From NCBI GenBank assembly GCA_016787755.1, contig JAEUUA010000018.1, positions 1-64,000 on the forward strand: a stretch of 64,000 bases of DNA. The letters run 5' to 3'. Shown here piece after piece: positions 45,277-54,487 of the stretch. This stretch comes from Cyclobacteriaceae bacterium. Lineage in GTDB: Bacteria; Bacteroidota; Bacteroidia; Cytophagales; Cyclobacteriaceae. The position numbers and the translations under genes were made by a program. The first letter of the stretch is position 1. Each line of letters begins with the position of its first letter. Below the pieces are notes generated by a model. The model did no database searches. It had not been told where the DNA came from and saw only the letters and a program-made list of their open reading frames with translations.

Positions 45277-46440
45277 ATGGAACGGCTATTCGTACTTTGT
45301 CTGTCATTACTATCCTTCTCTCTTAGTTATTCTCAGGCAATAACCAGCTTAAATTTCAGGGAGTGGTATAACCCAGAACGGGAAATTGATTTTTCTATAC
45401 ACGTTGTAAAAGAAGGCAATCAACTTCGAGCCTATTACCAATTTGAAGCCAAGCAATTGGCTCTTAACAAATACACCCTTACGTGGGAAAGAAGAGATTC
45501 ATTTACTCAACGGGAAGGCACTACCCTTGCCATTCGCGACAGCACAAACTCTCAAATCGGAATGTACCAGCAAGGAATGATGGCATTCGATATTCCAGCA
45601 AAATCGTGGTTGCTAGTCGCTATGGTTACAAACCAAGACAGCAAGATGAGCTACACCTATTTTAAGACCATTGAAGCTAATTATCCGGTGAATGGCTGGC
45701 TTGAGCAAAACAAGGAACGTGTTGCTCAAAAATTTATCACTCAAAATAAAGAGTATGTGGTAAAAAGTGTCAGTGCAGAAATGCTGTTTGTCTCGTATTA
45801 CAAAACCGATTTCTCAGCGGCATCACCTCCCTTTACAGATCGAAATGCAAATGCTGATCGATTCATGTTTTATGATTCAACATTTAAAATAAGTTCGGGG
45901 AGTTCTTTTACTCCTTCGCGGCCGGGGCTCTATCTTTTTCAACAAGACACCAATGCAGCTGCCGGGTTTGCCTTTCGATGTGTAAATGAAACGTATCCCA
46001 AATTTTCGAAGATAGCCGACTTAATTGAGCCATTGATTTTTGTAACTACAGAAGATGAATACAAAGAATTATTAAACTCCAATGGCGATAAAACTAAGTT
46101 TGATAAAGTGATTTTAGACATCACCCGTGATAGAGAACGCGCGAAAACATTTATGCGCAATTACTACAGACGTGTTGAACTGGCCAATCAATATTTTAGC
46201 TCTTACAAACCCGGCTGGAAAACGGATCGGGGTATGATTTACCTCATCTTTGGTTTACCCGATGAGCTAAGCGTAAATGATGGCAATGAAGTGTGGTACT
46301 ACAAAACCACCCGCACCCGATTTACTTTCGTAAAAAGTGGAAGTGTGTATGATCCTGATAATTACGTACTCCTTCGCGACAAGCGATTTATGGAAACCTG
46401 GTTTAGCACGGTTGACCTCATTAGAAAAAGCAGGTTTTAA
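45277..46440 (+). CDS. GWxTD domain-containing exported protein
   Basis: 387 residues, signal peptide (1-19, LSYSQ). The family motif is GWKTDRGMIYLIFGLPDEL (about 312-330), followed by WYYKTTRTRFTFV. GWxTD proteins occur in Bacteroidota and Acidobacteriota; their function is unknown and they are predicted periplasmic or surface-exposed. It ends 36 bases before rlmB. Confidence 0.9.
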   Translation: MERLFVLCLSLLSFSLSYSQAITSLNFREWYNPEREIDFSIHVVKEGNQLRAYYQFEAKQLALNKYTLTWERRDSFTQREGTTLAIRDSTNSQIGMYQQGMMAFDIPAKSWLLVAMVTNQDSKMSYTYFKTIEANYPVNGWLEQNKERVAQKFITQNKEYVVKSVSAEMLFVSYYKTDFSAASPPFTDRNANADRFMFYDSTFKISSGSSFTPSRPGLYLFQQDTNAAAGFAFRCVNETYPKFSKIADLIEPLIFVTTEDEYKELLNSNGDKTKFDKVILDITRDRERAKTFMRNYYRRVELANQYFSSYKPGWKTDRGMIYLIFGLPDELSVNDGNEVWYYKTTRTRFTFVKSGSVYDPDNYVLLRDKRFMETWFSTVDLIRKSRF

Positions 46441-46463
46441 CCAGCAGGGTTTTTCTATCTTTG
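46435..46463 (+). promoter_or_regulatory. promoter of rlmB
   Basis: TTT (46435-46437), 18 bases, TATCTTTG (46456-46463), 13 bases before the ATG. The -33 element lies inside the end of the GWxTD gene. The leader would be under 10 bases. Confidence 0.58.
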
Positions 46464-46476
46464 CCAAAATTACTCC

Positions 46477-47217
46477 ATGGAAAAATCGGAAATGATCTTT
46501 GGCACCCGTGCCGTTATAGAAGCCATCAAAGCGGGGCGCGAGATTGAAAAAGTCTTTATTCAGGCTGGCTTAACCAATGATTTGATTAAGGAACTGATTA
46601 AGGTTGTTCGAACCAATAGCGTTCCGTTCACCTTTGTACCTCAGGAAAAACTAAATCGGCTTTCTACCAAAAACCATCAGGGTGTTATTTGCATGATGGC
46701 AACGGTACAATATGCCGACCTTGAAAATATTATTACTAAAATTTTTGATGAAGGCCGTGAACCCTTTTTTTTAATTGTAGATCGCGTAACCGATGTAAGA
46801 AATTTTGGAGCCATTGCTCGCACCGTGGAGTGTGCCGGACTTGACGCTATTATTATTGCCGATGCAGGAAACTCGCCCCTTACAGGAGATGCCATGAAAA
46901 CTTCTGCTGGTGCGCTTAACCATTTGCCCGTTTGCCGGGTAAAAGATATGCGCAAGACCATACAACACCTTAAAGAAAGTGGGGTGCAGATTATTGCAGC
47001 AACCGAAAAGGGTGAAAAAACAATTTTCGAATTAGACTTAAATGTACCGCTCGCGATTATAGTGGGTTCGGAAGAAGATGGCATTTCGCCCCAGTTATTA
47101 AAAGAAGCTGATCATCTCGCAAAAATTCCCATGCGTGGAGTTATCAGTTCTCTTAATGTTTCGGTAGCAGCTGGTATTTCAATTTATGAAGCAATCCGGC
47201 AGAAGGGTTATAAATAG
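46477..47217 (+). CDS. rlmB: 23S rRNA 2'-O-methyltransferase, TrmH/SpoU family
   Basis: 246 residues. An N-terminal L30-like substrate-binding domain (about 1-75) precedes the knotted SPOUT domain with motif 1 NFGAIARTVECAGLDAII (about 109-126), motif 2 IIVGSEEDGISP (about 192-203) and motif 3 IPMRGVISSLNVSVAAGI (about 212-229). RlmB modifies G2251 of 23S rRNA; the assignment to that position comes from the family, not from a residue seen here. Confidence 0.93.
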   Translation: MEKSEMIFGTRAVIEAIKAGREIEKVFIQAGLTNDLIKELIKVVRTNSVPFTFVPQEKLNRLSTKNHQGVICMMATVQYADLENIITKIFDEGREPFFLIVDRVTDVRNFGAIARTVECAGLDAIIIADAGNSPLTGDAMKTSAGALNHLPVCRVKDMRKTIQHLKESGVQIIAATEKGEKTIFELDLNVPLAIIVGSEEDGISPQLLKEADHLAKIPMRGVISSLNVSVAAGISIYEAIRQKGYK

Positions 47218-47234
47218 ACTGCAGTTAGTCAAAG

Positions 47235-47264
47235 TTGCTAGCAATGAAACAATGGCTACTTTCG
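47235..47264 (+). promoter_or_regulatory. promoter of the type B T9SS cargo gene
   Basis: TTG (47235-47237), 19 bases, TACTTTCG (47257-47264), seven of eight bases of the -7 box. It lies 28 bases before the ATG. Confidence 0.48.
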
Positions 47265-47292
47265 TTATTTTTAATGAATAATGAAAATATAA

Positions 47293-48684
47293 ATGGTAAG
47301 CCCATTGAAAATTGGAATTTACATCATTACTATTCTGATTTCCCTTACAACTTGTTTCGGGCAAAATCTTGTCCCTAATCCAAGTTTTGAAAATTATAAG
47401 CAACTTCCATGCAGGTTGAGTGAATTTAAAATTCAGGACTTGCTTGAGGATTGGTTTCAACCTCTAACGACTACTACGGATTATTGGAATACAAAGGCAC
47501 CGGAAAGTTGTTTCGCTCATGCAACAGCTAAGTATGGACTGCCTCGCACCGGCAATGGCATGGCAGGTATGTTTACTATCATAACCGGCAGACCAGCCTT
47601 TATGGGTGAGTATCGGGAGTATCTTGAAGTTGAACTTTTGCAACCACTAAAACAAGGGCAACTCTACGAGCTTGAATTTTTCGTTTCAATAACTAAAGAA
47701 ACCATAGATCCTTGCGATCTATTGCAAGCAAACAACCTAGGAGCTAGTTTAAGTGTCCAGAAAATTCATGATCTATCTGATAACAGTCCTGTAAGTTTAA
47801 ACTTACCAACAAAGTTGAATGAAAACGAAATTATAACAGGAGCCGGGGGGTGGCATAGAATTACCGGATGCATTTATGCCGATAGTGCCTACCGATATCT
47901 TTTAATCGGAAACTTTAAACCTAGTATTATCACTAAAACAGTGCGTTTAACCAATAATCATCAGGAAGGTTGTGCCTATTATTTTGTGGATGATGTTAGT
48001 TTGGTTGAAACGCCTTATAATTTAGCACACCTGCAGGCAGAGAAAACACTTTGCTACAATCAGAATTCGGTTTTGCTTGATGCGACAACACCGGGGGCTT
48101 TAAGTTATCTGTGGCAGAATGGAATCAGTCAATCTCAATTAAATGTAACTGAGAGAGTTTCACGAGATTATTCTGTTAAGATGGAGTTTGATGTTTGTAG
48201 CTATGAGCAAACGTTTACTGTGAAGTATGTACCCGATGTCGTTTTACAAGGCGATACGCTTCTTTGCAGGGGTGAATCCATAACCCTAAGTCAAAATTAT
48301 CACAGTGGCAAACTAATTTGGTGGGATGGCACCACTGACTCAACAAAACTTATTACTCAGTCTGGTACTTATTGGGCTACGGTGAACAATTTGTGTATGC
48401 CAATGGATAGTATAAAAGTTGATTTTATTGAGTGCCCCGGTTTCATACCCAATGTAATAACACCCAACAATGATGAATACAACCAGGTTTTTGAAATTGA
48501 GAACATCAGTAACCGCAGTTGGTCACTAAAGATTTACAATAGATGGGGTTCGCTGGTTTATGAAAGTAAAACCTATTTGAATAATTGGGATGGTGGAGAT
48601 CTTCCTGGTGGTGAGTACTTTTATATACTCAACTCAACCGAGTTGAACAAGAGTATTAAAGGTTGGGTTTCCTTGCTTCATTAA
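47293..48684 (+). CDS. secreted protein with gliding-motility-associated (type B T9SS) C-terminal domain
   Basis: 463 residues, signal peptide (1-23, TCFGQ). The N-terminal region opens with NLVPNPSFENYKQLP, a carbohydrate-binding-like sandwich common in surface proteins (about 24-235). Two Ig/PKD-like modules follow, each with a Cys pair (CYNQNSVLL, LCRGESITL). The C-terminus FIPNVITPNNDEYNQVF ... YNRWGSLVYES ... NNWDGG is the type B (CHU_C) sorting domain, secreted with SprF-type help. Surface adhesin is likely; no enzyme domain is seen. Confidence 0.92.
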   Translation: MVSPLKIGIYIITILISLTTCFGQNLVPNPSFENYKQLPCRLSEFKIQDLLEDWFQPLTTTTDYWNTKAPESCFAHATAKYGLPRTGNGMAGMFTIITGRPAFMGEYREYLEVELLQPLKQGQLYELEFFVSITKETIDPCDLLQANNLGASLSVQKIHDLSDNSPVSLNLPTKLNENEIITGAGGWHRITGCIYADSAYRYLLIGNFKPSIITKTVRLTNNHQEGCAYYFVDDVSLVETPYNLAHLQAEKTLCYNQNSVLLDATTPGALSYLWQNGISQSQLNVTERVSRDYSVKMEFDVCSYEQTFTVKYVPDVVLQGDTLLCRGESITLSQNYHSGKLIWWDGTTDSTKLITQSGTYWATVNNLCMPMDSIKVDFIECPGFIPNVITPNNDEYNQVFEIENISNRSWSLKIYNRWGSLVYESKTYLNNWDGGDLPGGEYFYILNSTELNKSIKGWVSLLH

Positions 48685-48690
48685 ATCATT

Positions 48691-49767
48691 TTACAAATAA
48701 TCATTTCCATTGGCTCTGCTTTTCAAATCACTTACCAATCTGCGAAATAATTCTTCCTTCTCCTTTTCGCATACAATAACCACATTATCAAACGCACCAA
48801 CCAGGTAGCCATTAAGACCTTGCACAACAATAAGCTTGTCCTTGGGTCCTTTAATTACGCTATTGCGTGTTTCGTAAATAAGACTATCGGCATCTACGGC
48901 ATTATTGTTTTCATCGCGTTGCGAATTATCATGCAGTGAATTCCACGAACCCAAATCAGACCATGGAAATGTACACAACCACACATGCACGTTATCTGCT
49001 TTTTCCATAATGCCATAATCGATGGAAATACTTTTAGTTTGCAAATAAGCTGTCTGCAGGGCTTTCTTTTCATCAACTGTATCAAAGCGGCTCGCTGCTT
49101 CTTCAAACACTTCCATCATTTCAGGTAAATGCTTTTGAAGCGCGGTAAGAATTGACTTTACATGCCACACAAAAATTCCGGCATTCCAAACAAACTCGCC
49201 ACTCTCTATGAAAGTTTTGGCCAGCGCCAATTCAGGTTTTTCGGTAAACGTTTTAACTTTTTTTAAGGCGTGTTTTCCTTCAATGTACTGTATGTACCCA
49301 TACCCGGTTTCGGGCCGGGTAGGTTTAATTCCCAGCGTGATAAGTTTATCATCATCTTTTGCCTTGTCACAGCATTTGGTAATCGTTTGCTGAAACTCAA
49401 TCTCATTCATAATTAAATGATCGGCCGGGCTAACCACTACTACCGCATCGGGATTGAGTTTGGCAATTTTTAAACTAGCCAAAGCAAGACACGGAGCGGT
49501 ATTCTTCCGCATGGGCTCACCCAAAATCTGGCTGATATCTATATCTGGAATTTGCGCATGGGTGATTGCTACATGCTCTTCATTGGTAACAATGAAGATG
49601 TTCTCTTTCGGACACAGCGGAAGAATTCGATCGTAGCTTGCTTGTAACAACGTTCTGCCAATTCCCAACACATCTAAAAATTGCTTCGGGCGGGCGTTCC
49701 GGCTATATGGCCAAAAGCGGGTGCCAACTCCACCGGCCATGAGCACTACATAAAGATTTTTATTCAT
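48691..49767 (-). CDS. manC: mannose-1-phosphate guanylyltransferase
   Basis: Makes GDP-mannose for surface polysaccharide. 358 residues: the nucleotidyltransferase motif GGVGTRFWPYSRNARPKQFL is at about 13-32, the sugar-binding FTEKPELA near 170 and GIFVWH near 195. The C-terminal phosphomannose isomerase domain of bifunctional enzymes is absent, so it is the monofunctional type. ATG start. It is followed upstream by kdsD on the same strand, 33 bases apart, so both may serve surface-glycan precursor supply. Confidence 0.95.
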   Translation of the reverse strand: MNKNLYVVLMAGGVGTRFWPYSRNARPKQFLDVLGIGRTLLQASYDRILPLCPKENIFIVTNEEHVAITHAQIPDIDISQILGEPMRKNTAPCLALASLKIAKLNPDAVVVVSPADHLIMNEIEFQQTITKCCDKAKDDDKLITLGIKPTRPETGYGYIQYIEGKHALKKVKTFTEKPELALAKTFIESGEFVWNAGIFVWHVKSILTALQKHLPEMMEVFEEAASRFDTVDEKKALQTAYLQTKSISIDYGIMEKADNVHVWLCTFPWSDLGSWNSLHDNSQRDENNNAVDADSLIYETRNSVIKGPKDKLIVVQGLNGYLVGAFDNVVIVCEKEKEELFRRLVSDLKSRANGNDYL

Positions 49768-49800
49768 GATTAATTCTCCGGGTTTGGGAGTAAATGAAAA

Positions 49801-50769
49801 TTATACGATTCCTTCTTTCAGCAAATCATGGAGGTGAATAAACCCAACTACCCGTTGGCCATCATTTACTACCAATTGTGAAATATTGTTTTCCTGCATT
49901 ACCTGCAAAGCTTTTACTGCAAATTCACTTTTATCAATTGTTTTGGGAGTCCGGGTCATGATATCGGCAGCCTTTATCGATCCAATATTACTTTCTTTTT
50001 GCAACATTCGTCTCAAATCTCCATCCGTTACAATTCCCAGCAAGTTATTGTTTTCATCCACAACGGCCGTAGCCCCTAAACGTTTTGACGAAATTTCAAG
50101 GATTACATCCTTCAGCGAAGTCGCAAGACTAACAAGGGGAAGTTGGTTATTTGAAATTACGTCCTCCACTTTCAAATAAAGTTGCTTGCCGAGGGAACCA
50201 CCCGGGTGATAGGTGGCAAAATCTTCACTCGAAAAATTTCTTAACTCCAAGAGACACACTGCTAATGCATCCCCCATGGCCAAATGGGCCGTTGTACTGG
50301 TAGTAGGCGCTAAATTATTAGGGCATGCTTCTTCTCCAATGGTAGCATTAAGAACAAAGTCTGCGTGCTCTGCTAAATAAGAATTGGTATTACTCACTAA
50401 AGCAACAAGTTTAGAGCCTCTACGCTTAAGAAGCGGCACCAGTACTTTTATCTCTGGAGTATTTCCACTTTTAGAGATACAAATAACAAGATCGTTTCGT
50501 TGTATCATCCCTAAATCTCCATGAATGGCATCTGCCGCGTGCATAAATAGCGCGGGGGTGCCCGTGGAATTCATTGTAGCAACAATTTTATTAGCAATGA
50601 TGGCACTTTTTCCGATACCTGTAATGACTACCCGGCCTGTAGAGTTAAGGATTTCTTTAACACAACCTTCGAAATCGTTGTCAATAAAGTTTGTAAGATT
50701 TTCTACCGCTCTGGCCTCATTTATTAGCACAGCTTTAGCGATTTGTTTAATATTTTTTAGTATATTCAA
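49801..50769 (-). CDS. kdsD: D-arabinose-5-phosphate isomerase (KdsD/KpsF type)
   Basis: Converts ribulose-5-phosphate to arabinose-5-phosphate for Kdo. A SIS domain (VVITGIGKSAIIANKIVATMNSTGTPALF; SKSGNTPEI) is followed by two CBS domains. No ATG fits. A GTG at 50796 would give nine more residues, but its G is the last base of a TATCTTTG -7 box (50796-50803), so if that promoter is used the GTG cannot lie in the message. I therefore prefer the TTG at 50769, giving MNILKNIKQIAKAVL and about 322 residues. Confidence 0.92.
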   Translation of the reverse strand: MNILKNIKQIAKAVLINEARAVENLTNFIDNDFEGCVKEILNSTGRVVITGIGKSAIIANKIVATMNSTGTPALFMHAADAIHGDLGMIQRNDLVICISKSGNTPEIKVLVPLLKRRGSKLVALVSNTNSYLAEHADFVLNATIGEEACPNNLAPTTSTTAHLAMGDALAVCLLELRNFSSEDFATYHPGGSLGKQLYLKVEDVISNNQLPLVSLATSLKDVILEISSKRLGATAVVDENNNLLGIVTDGDLRRMLQKESNIGSIKAADIMTRTPKTIDKSEFAVKALQVMQENNISQLVVNDGQRVVGFIHLHDLLKEGIV

Positions 50770-50795
50770 TGCCTTAGTAGATTTAAAGGAGAGCA

Positions 50796-50803
50796 CAAAG
50801 ATA
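50796..50803 (-). promoter_or_regulatory. -7 box of the kdsD promoter
   Basis: TATCTTTG on the minus strand, in the 36-base divergent gap between kdsD and recQ. No good TTG or TTT is seen at 17-23 bases upstream; the call rests on the -7 match and position. Confidence 0.42.
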
Positions 50804-50832
50804 AGTAAATCAAAATTTTATTAGTCGATATC

Positions 50833-53028
50833 ATGATAGTGGCAGAAGAGAAAGATGAATTGAAGGTAAAACTCAAGGAAATATTCGGATATAGTCAATT
50901 CCGGGGTAGTCAGGAAGTGGTGATCAGAAACATATTAAGCGGCAAAAATACTTTTGTAATCATGCCTACCGGGGCGGGTAAATCACTTTGTTACCAGTTG
51001 CCCGCCATGGTAAAAGATGGACTAGCCATCGTGATTTCACCCCTGATTGCGCTCATGAAAAACCAGGTAGATCAGCTCAATGCATATGGGATTAATGCAA
51101 GGTTTTTGAATTCAACCCTTAGCAAAGGAGAAATTACCCGATTAAAAAAAGAATGCGTTACAGGAGCCGTTAAGCTGCTTTATGTAGCCCCCGAATCATT
51201 GAACAAAGAAGAGAATATTGAATTCCTGCAAAAGGTGAATGTGTCCTTTGTGGCTATTGACGAAGCTCATTGTATTTCAGAATGGGGACACGACTTCAGG
51301 CCTGAGTATAGAAAGATTAAAACCATGATCGCACAACTGGGCGACATGAATGTAATCGCACTTACGGCCACAGCCACCCCTAAGGTTCAATTAGATATTC
51401 AGAAGAACCTTCAGATGGAGGAAGCTGATGTATTCGTCTCTTCTTTCAATCGCAAGAATTTATATTACGAAGTAAGACCCAAGAAGGAAACCAAGAAGCA
51501 ATTAATTCGATTTTTAAAAGAACATAAAGGCAAGTCGGGTATTATTTATTGCTTAAGCAGAAAAAAGGTTGAGGAAATTGCCCAACTCATTAATGTAAAT
51601 GGATTTAAAGCAGCTCCTTACCATGCGGGATTAGATCCTGATGTTCGCATGAAGAATCAGGATGACTTTCTCAACGAAGAAGTGGACATCATTGTAGCTA
51701 CCATTGCATTTGGTATGGGCATCGATAAACCCGATGTTCGCTTTGTTGTTCACTACGATGTACCTAAATCATTGGAAGGCTATTATCAGGAAACAGGCCG
51801 TGGCGGCCGTGATGGCCTGGAAGGGGTGTGCCTCATGTTCTACAGTCATAACGACCTAAGTAAATTAGAAAAATTTAATAAAGATAAACCGGTGCAAGAA
51901 CGCGAGAATGCGCGCGTGCTTTTACAGGAAATGGAATTCTATGCCGAATCACCCGTATGCAGAAGAAAGCAATTGTTACACTACTTCGGAGAAGAGTACA
52001 AAGAAAGTAATTGTGGAGCCTGTGATAATTGTGTGAACCCACGTGAGCGCTTTGAGGGAATGGAATCTGTCAAAATGGTATTAGAAGCTGTGAAGCAAAC
52101 CAATGAACGGTTCAACTTAGCACATCTCGTAAATGTAATTCGGGGCACTGAAGATGAATATGTGAAAAGTTACGGACACTTTTCTCTTCCTGTGTTTGGA
52201 AAAGGAGACTTGCAAGATGTTGATTTTTGGAAGTCCGTAATTCGCCAGGCCCTCATTTATCAATACTTGGAAAAAGATATTGATAACATTGGGGTTTTAA
52301 AGATTTCAAAGAAGGGAGCAGCATTTCTTAAGAAGCCACACTCAATTGAGTTAGCTAAAGATCACGACTTTACTTCAGATGTGGAAGATGAGGAATCCTC
52401 AGAGCGGGTTGTAGTTAATTCCAAATCGTATGATGAGAAGCTCTTCGAAATGCTGAAGATACTTCGCAAAAAAGTTGCAAAAGAAAAAGATCTACCCCCT
52501 TATGTAATTTTTCAAGATCCTTCTTTGGAGGAGATGGCCACTACATACCCAACCACGAAAGATGAGTTAGCCTCTGTAAATGGAGTAGGCATGGGTAAGG
52601 TGAATAAGTTTGGAAAAGAGTTCCTCGATCTTATTCAAACTTATGTGGATGAAAATGAAATTGAGACCGCGTCCGATATTGTTGTTAAGTCATCCGTAAA
52701 CAAATCAAAAATAAAAATCTTTATCATCCAGCAAATAGACCGTAAGGTTGAGTTGGATGAAATTGCTGATTCGAAGAATATCACCTTCGATGAAATGCTA
52801 ACTGAAATTGAAAACATCTGTTATTCAGGCACCAAACTGAACCTCGATTACTATATCGACTCGGTGTTGGATGAAGACAAACAACAACAGATTTATGATT
52901 ATTTTCTCGAATCGGAAACCGATAGCATTGAAGATGCTGTGGAAGCCCTCAAAGATGAGGATTCCGATTACACGGAGGATAACCTTCGCCTGATGCGCGT
53001 CAAGTTTTTGAGCGAATACGCAAATTAA
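50833..53028 (+). CDS. recQ: RecQ-family ATP-dependent DNA helicase
   Basis: 731 residues. Walker A MPTGAGKSLCYQLP (about 44-57), DEAH box IDEAHCISEWGHDFRP (about 139-154), motif VI QETGRGGRDG (about 317-326), zinc-binding CRRKQLLHYFGE ... NCGACDNC (about 377-404), winged helix, HRDC domain (about 537-615), and a roughly 110-residue acidic C-terminal extension often seen in this phylum. It unwinds DNA during recombination and replication repair. ATG start. A terminator follows. Confidence 0.97.
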   Translation: MIVAEEKDELKVKLKEIFGYSQFRGSQEVVIRNILSGKNTFVIMPTGAGKSLCYQLPAMVKDGLAIVISPLIALMKNQVDQLNAYGINARFLNSTLSKGEITRLKKECVTGAVKLLYVAPESLNKEENIEFLQKVNVSFVAIDEAHCISEWGHDFRPEYRKIKTMIAQLGDMNVIALTATATPKVQLDIQKNLQMEEADVFVSSFNRKNLYYEVRPKKETKKQLIRFLKEHKGKSGIIYCLSRKKVEEIAQLINVNGFKAAPYHAGLDPDVRMKNQDDFLNEEVDIIVATIAFGMGIDKPDVRFVVHYDVPKSLEGYYQETGRGGRDGLEGVCLMFYSHNDLSKLEKFNKDKPVQERENARVLLQEMEFYAESPVCRRKQLLHYFGEEYKESNCGACDNCVNPRERFEGMESVKMVLEAVKQTNERFNLAHLVNVIRGTEDEYVKSYGHFSLPVFGKGDLQDVDFWKSVIRQALIYQYLEKDIDNIGVLKISKKGAAFLKKPHSIELAKDHDFTSDVEDEESSERVVVNSKSYDEKLFEMLKILRKKVAKEKDLPPYVIFQDPSLEEMATTYPTTKDELASVNGVGMGKVNKFGKEFLDLIQTYVDENEIETASDIVVKSSVNKSKIKIFIIQQIDRKVELDEIADSKNITFDEMLTEIENICYSGTKLNLDYYIDSVLDEDKQQQIYDYFLESETDSIEDAVEALKDEDSDYTEDNLRLMRVKFLSEYAN

Positions 53029-53032
53029 TCTT

Positions 53033-53062
53033 TGTCCATGGTCGCTCGACCATGGACATTTT
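53033..53062 (+). terminator. terminator of recQ
   Basis: Perfect 12-bp arms TGTCCATGGTCG (53033-53044) and CGACCATGGACA (53047-53058) with only CT between them, followed by TTTT. It begins five bases after the stop codon. Confidence 0.82.
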
Positions 53063-53089
53063 CACCACTTACTAAATATATCTCACTAG

Positions 53090-53115
53090 ACTTTGCGTTC
53101 TTTGCAGCTTAAAAA
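53090..53115 (+). repeat. short CTTTGCG-type dispersed repeat before purD
   Basis: ACTTTGCGTTCTTTGCAGC followed by TTAAAA. The wording is that of the repeat family at 36459-36722 and 62747-62833 (TTTGCG and TTTGC separated by a few bases). It ends about 10 bases before the purD ATG, so it forms part of its 5' leader. Confidence 0.5.
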
Positions 53116-53123
53116 ATGGAAGG

Positions 53124-54422
53124 ATGAAAATACTTATTGTTGGTAATGGTGGCCGAGAACATGCTTTTGCCTGGAAGATTCGTCAAAGTCAGCTATGTAG
53201 CCAATTATTTATAGCCCCCGGAAATGCGGGCACTGGCTTAGTTGGAGAAAATGTTGCAATTGCTGTGGATGATTTTGAGGCGTTGGGAAAATTATGCTTA
53301 GCAAAGGATATACACCTGGTGGTGGTTGGTCCTGAAGTGCCTTTAGTAAAAGGTATTCGCGATTATTTTGAAGCTCACCCAGGTCTCAAAAACATAGGAC
53401 TTGTTGGTCCTGGAAAATTGGGGGCACAGTTGGAGGGCAGCAAAGATTTTTCAAAGCAGTTTATGATTCGTAATGGAGTGCCCACAGCAAAAGCTCGCAC
53501 GTTCCATGCACACGAAAGTGCAGAGGCGATCAATTATTTATCAACATGCACCCCTCCTATCGTTCTTAAAGCGGATGGATTGGCTGCTGGTAAGGGGGTG
53601 ATCATTACGGAGTCGATTGATGAAGCAAAGGTATCCATCAAAGAAATGTTGGAGGATAAAAAATTTGGTGCCGCAAGTTCAAAAGTTTTGATTGAAGAAT
53701 TTTTGGATGGCATCGAACTCTCTGTTTTTGTGTTGACAGATGGAGAGCATTATGTGGTTCTGCCGGAAGCAAAAGATTACAAACGAATTGGGGATGGTGA
53801 CACAGGGCCAAATACCGGAGGCATGGGTGCTGTGTCGCCCGTTGCTTTCGCGGATAAGGCATTTATGAAAAAAGTGGATGAACAAGTGATCCAGCCAACA
53901 ATAGTCGGGTTGAAAAAAGAAGCCATACCCTACAAAGGATTCATCTTTATCGGACTGATGAATGTGCACGGGGAACCCATAGTGATTGAATACAATGCCC
54001 GCATGGGTGACCCAGAAACAGAAGCTGTATTGACACGCATCGAAAGCGATCTGGTTGGATTATTAGCTGCGTGCGCCAAAGGAAACTTAGAGAATCAAAA
54101 AATTTCTATCGGCAACGATTATGCAGTAACGGTGGTTATGGCTTCGGGTGGATATCCTAATGATTTCGAAAAAGGAAAAGTAATTTCCGGGCTTACCGAC
54201 TCAACTAACGCGTGGGCTTTTCATGCCGGCACCAAGCTAAAAGATAACCAGGTGATTACAAATGGCGGTCGGGTACTGGCTGTTACGGGAAAGGGGAACT
54301 CTATCTCGGAAGCGTCAGAAAATGCCTATTCGGCAGTTTCAAAAATAAAATGGGAGGGTGCCTATTATCGAAAGGACATTGGTCAGGATTTGAAAAGAAT
54401 CGAAACAAAACTAAAACAATGA
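53124..54422 (+). CDS. purD: phosphoribosylamine-glycine ligase (GARS)
   Basis: Second step of purine synthesis, an ATP-grasp ligase. 432 residues: N-terminal MKILIVGNGGREHAFAW (1-17), ATP-grasp core with VLKADGLAAGKGVII (about 149-163), signature GDGDTGPNTGGMGA (about 223-236), and metal-binding EYNARMGDPETE (about 288-299). The C-terminal domain is complete. ATG start. With purA it is one of two purine-pathway genes in the window, not clustered. Confidence 0.98.
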   Translation: MKILIVGNGGREHAFAWKIRQSQLCSQLFIAPGNAGTGLVGENVAIAVDDFEALGKLCLAKDIHLVVVGPEVPLVKGIRDYFEAHPGLKNIGLVGPGKLGAQLEGSKDFSKQFMIRNGVPTAKARTFHAHESAEAINYLSTCTPPIVLKADGLAAGKGVIITESIDEAKVSIKEMLEDKKFGAASSKVLIEEFLDGIELSVFVLTDGEHYVVLPEAKDYKRIGDGDTGPNTGGMGAVSPVAFADKAFMKKVDEQVIQPTIVGLKKEAIPYKGFIFIGLMNVHGEPIVIEYNARMGDPETEAVLTRIESDLVGLLAACAKGNLENQKISIGNDYAVTVVMASGGYPNDFEKGKVISGLTDSTNAWAFHAGTKLKDNQVITNGGRVLAVTGKGNSISEASENAYSAVSKIKWEGAYYRKDIGQDLKRIETKLKQ

Positions 54423-54432
54423 AATTGCTTGT

Positions 54433-54462
54433 TTGTCAATCCCCTGCCAACGCCTAACTTTA
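54433..54462 (+). promoter_or_regulatory. promoter of ricT-gldH
   Basis: TTG (54433-54435), 19 bases, TAACTTTA (54455-54462), seven of eight bases of the -7 box, 25 bases before the ATG. The spacing is ideal. Confidence 0.5.
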
Positions 54463-54487
54463 AGTTTTAAACTAGATAAAATTAAAG

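Noticed and set aside
46677..47084. Open frame of 135 codons on the minus strand within rlmB
   Set aside because: It mirrors a highly conserved plus-strand gene and has no features of its own.
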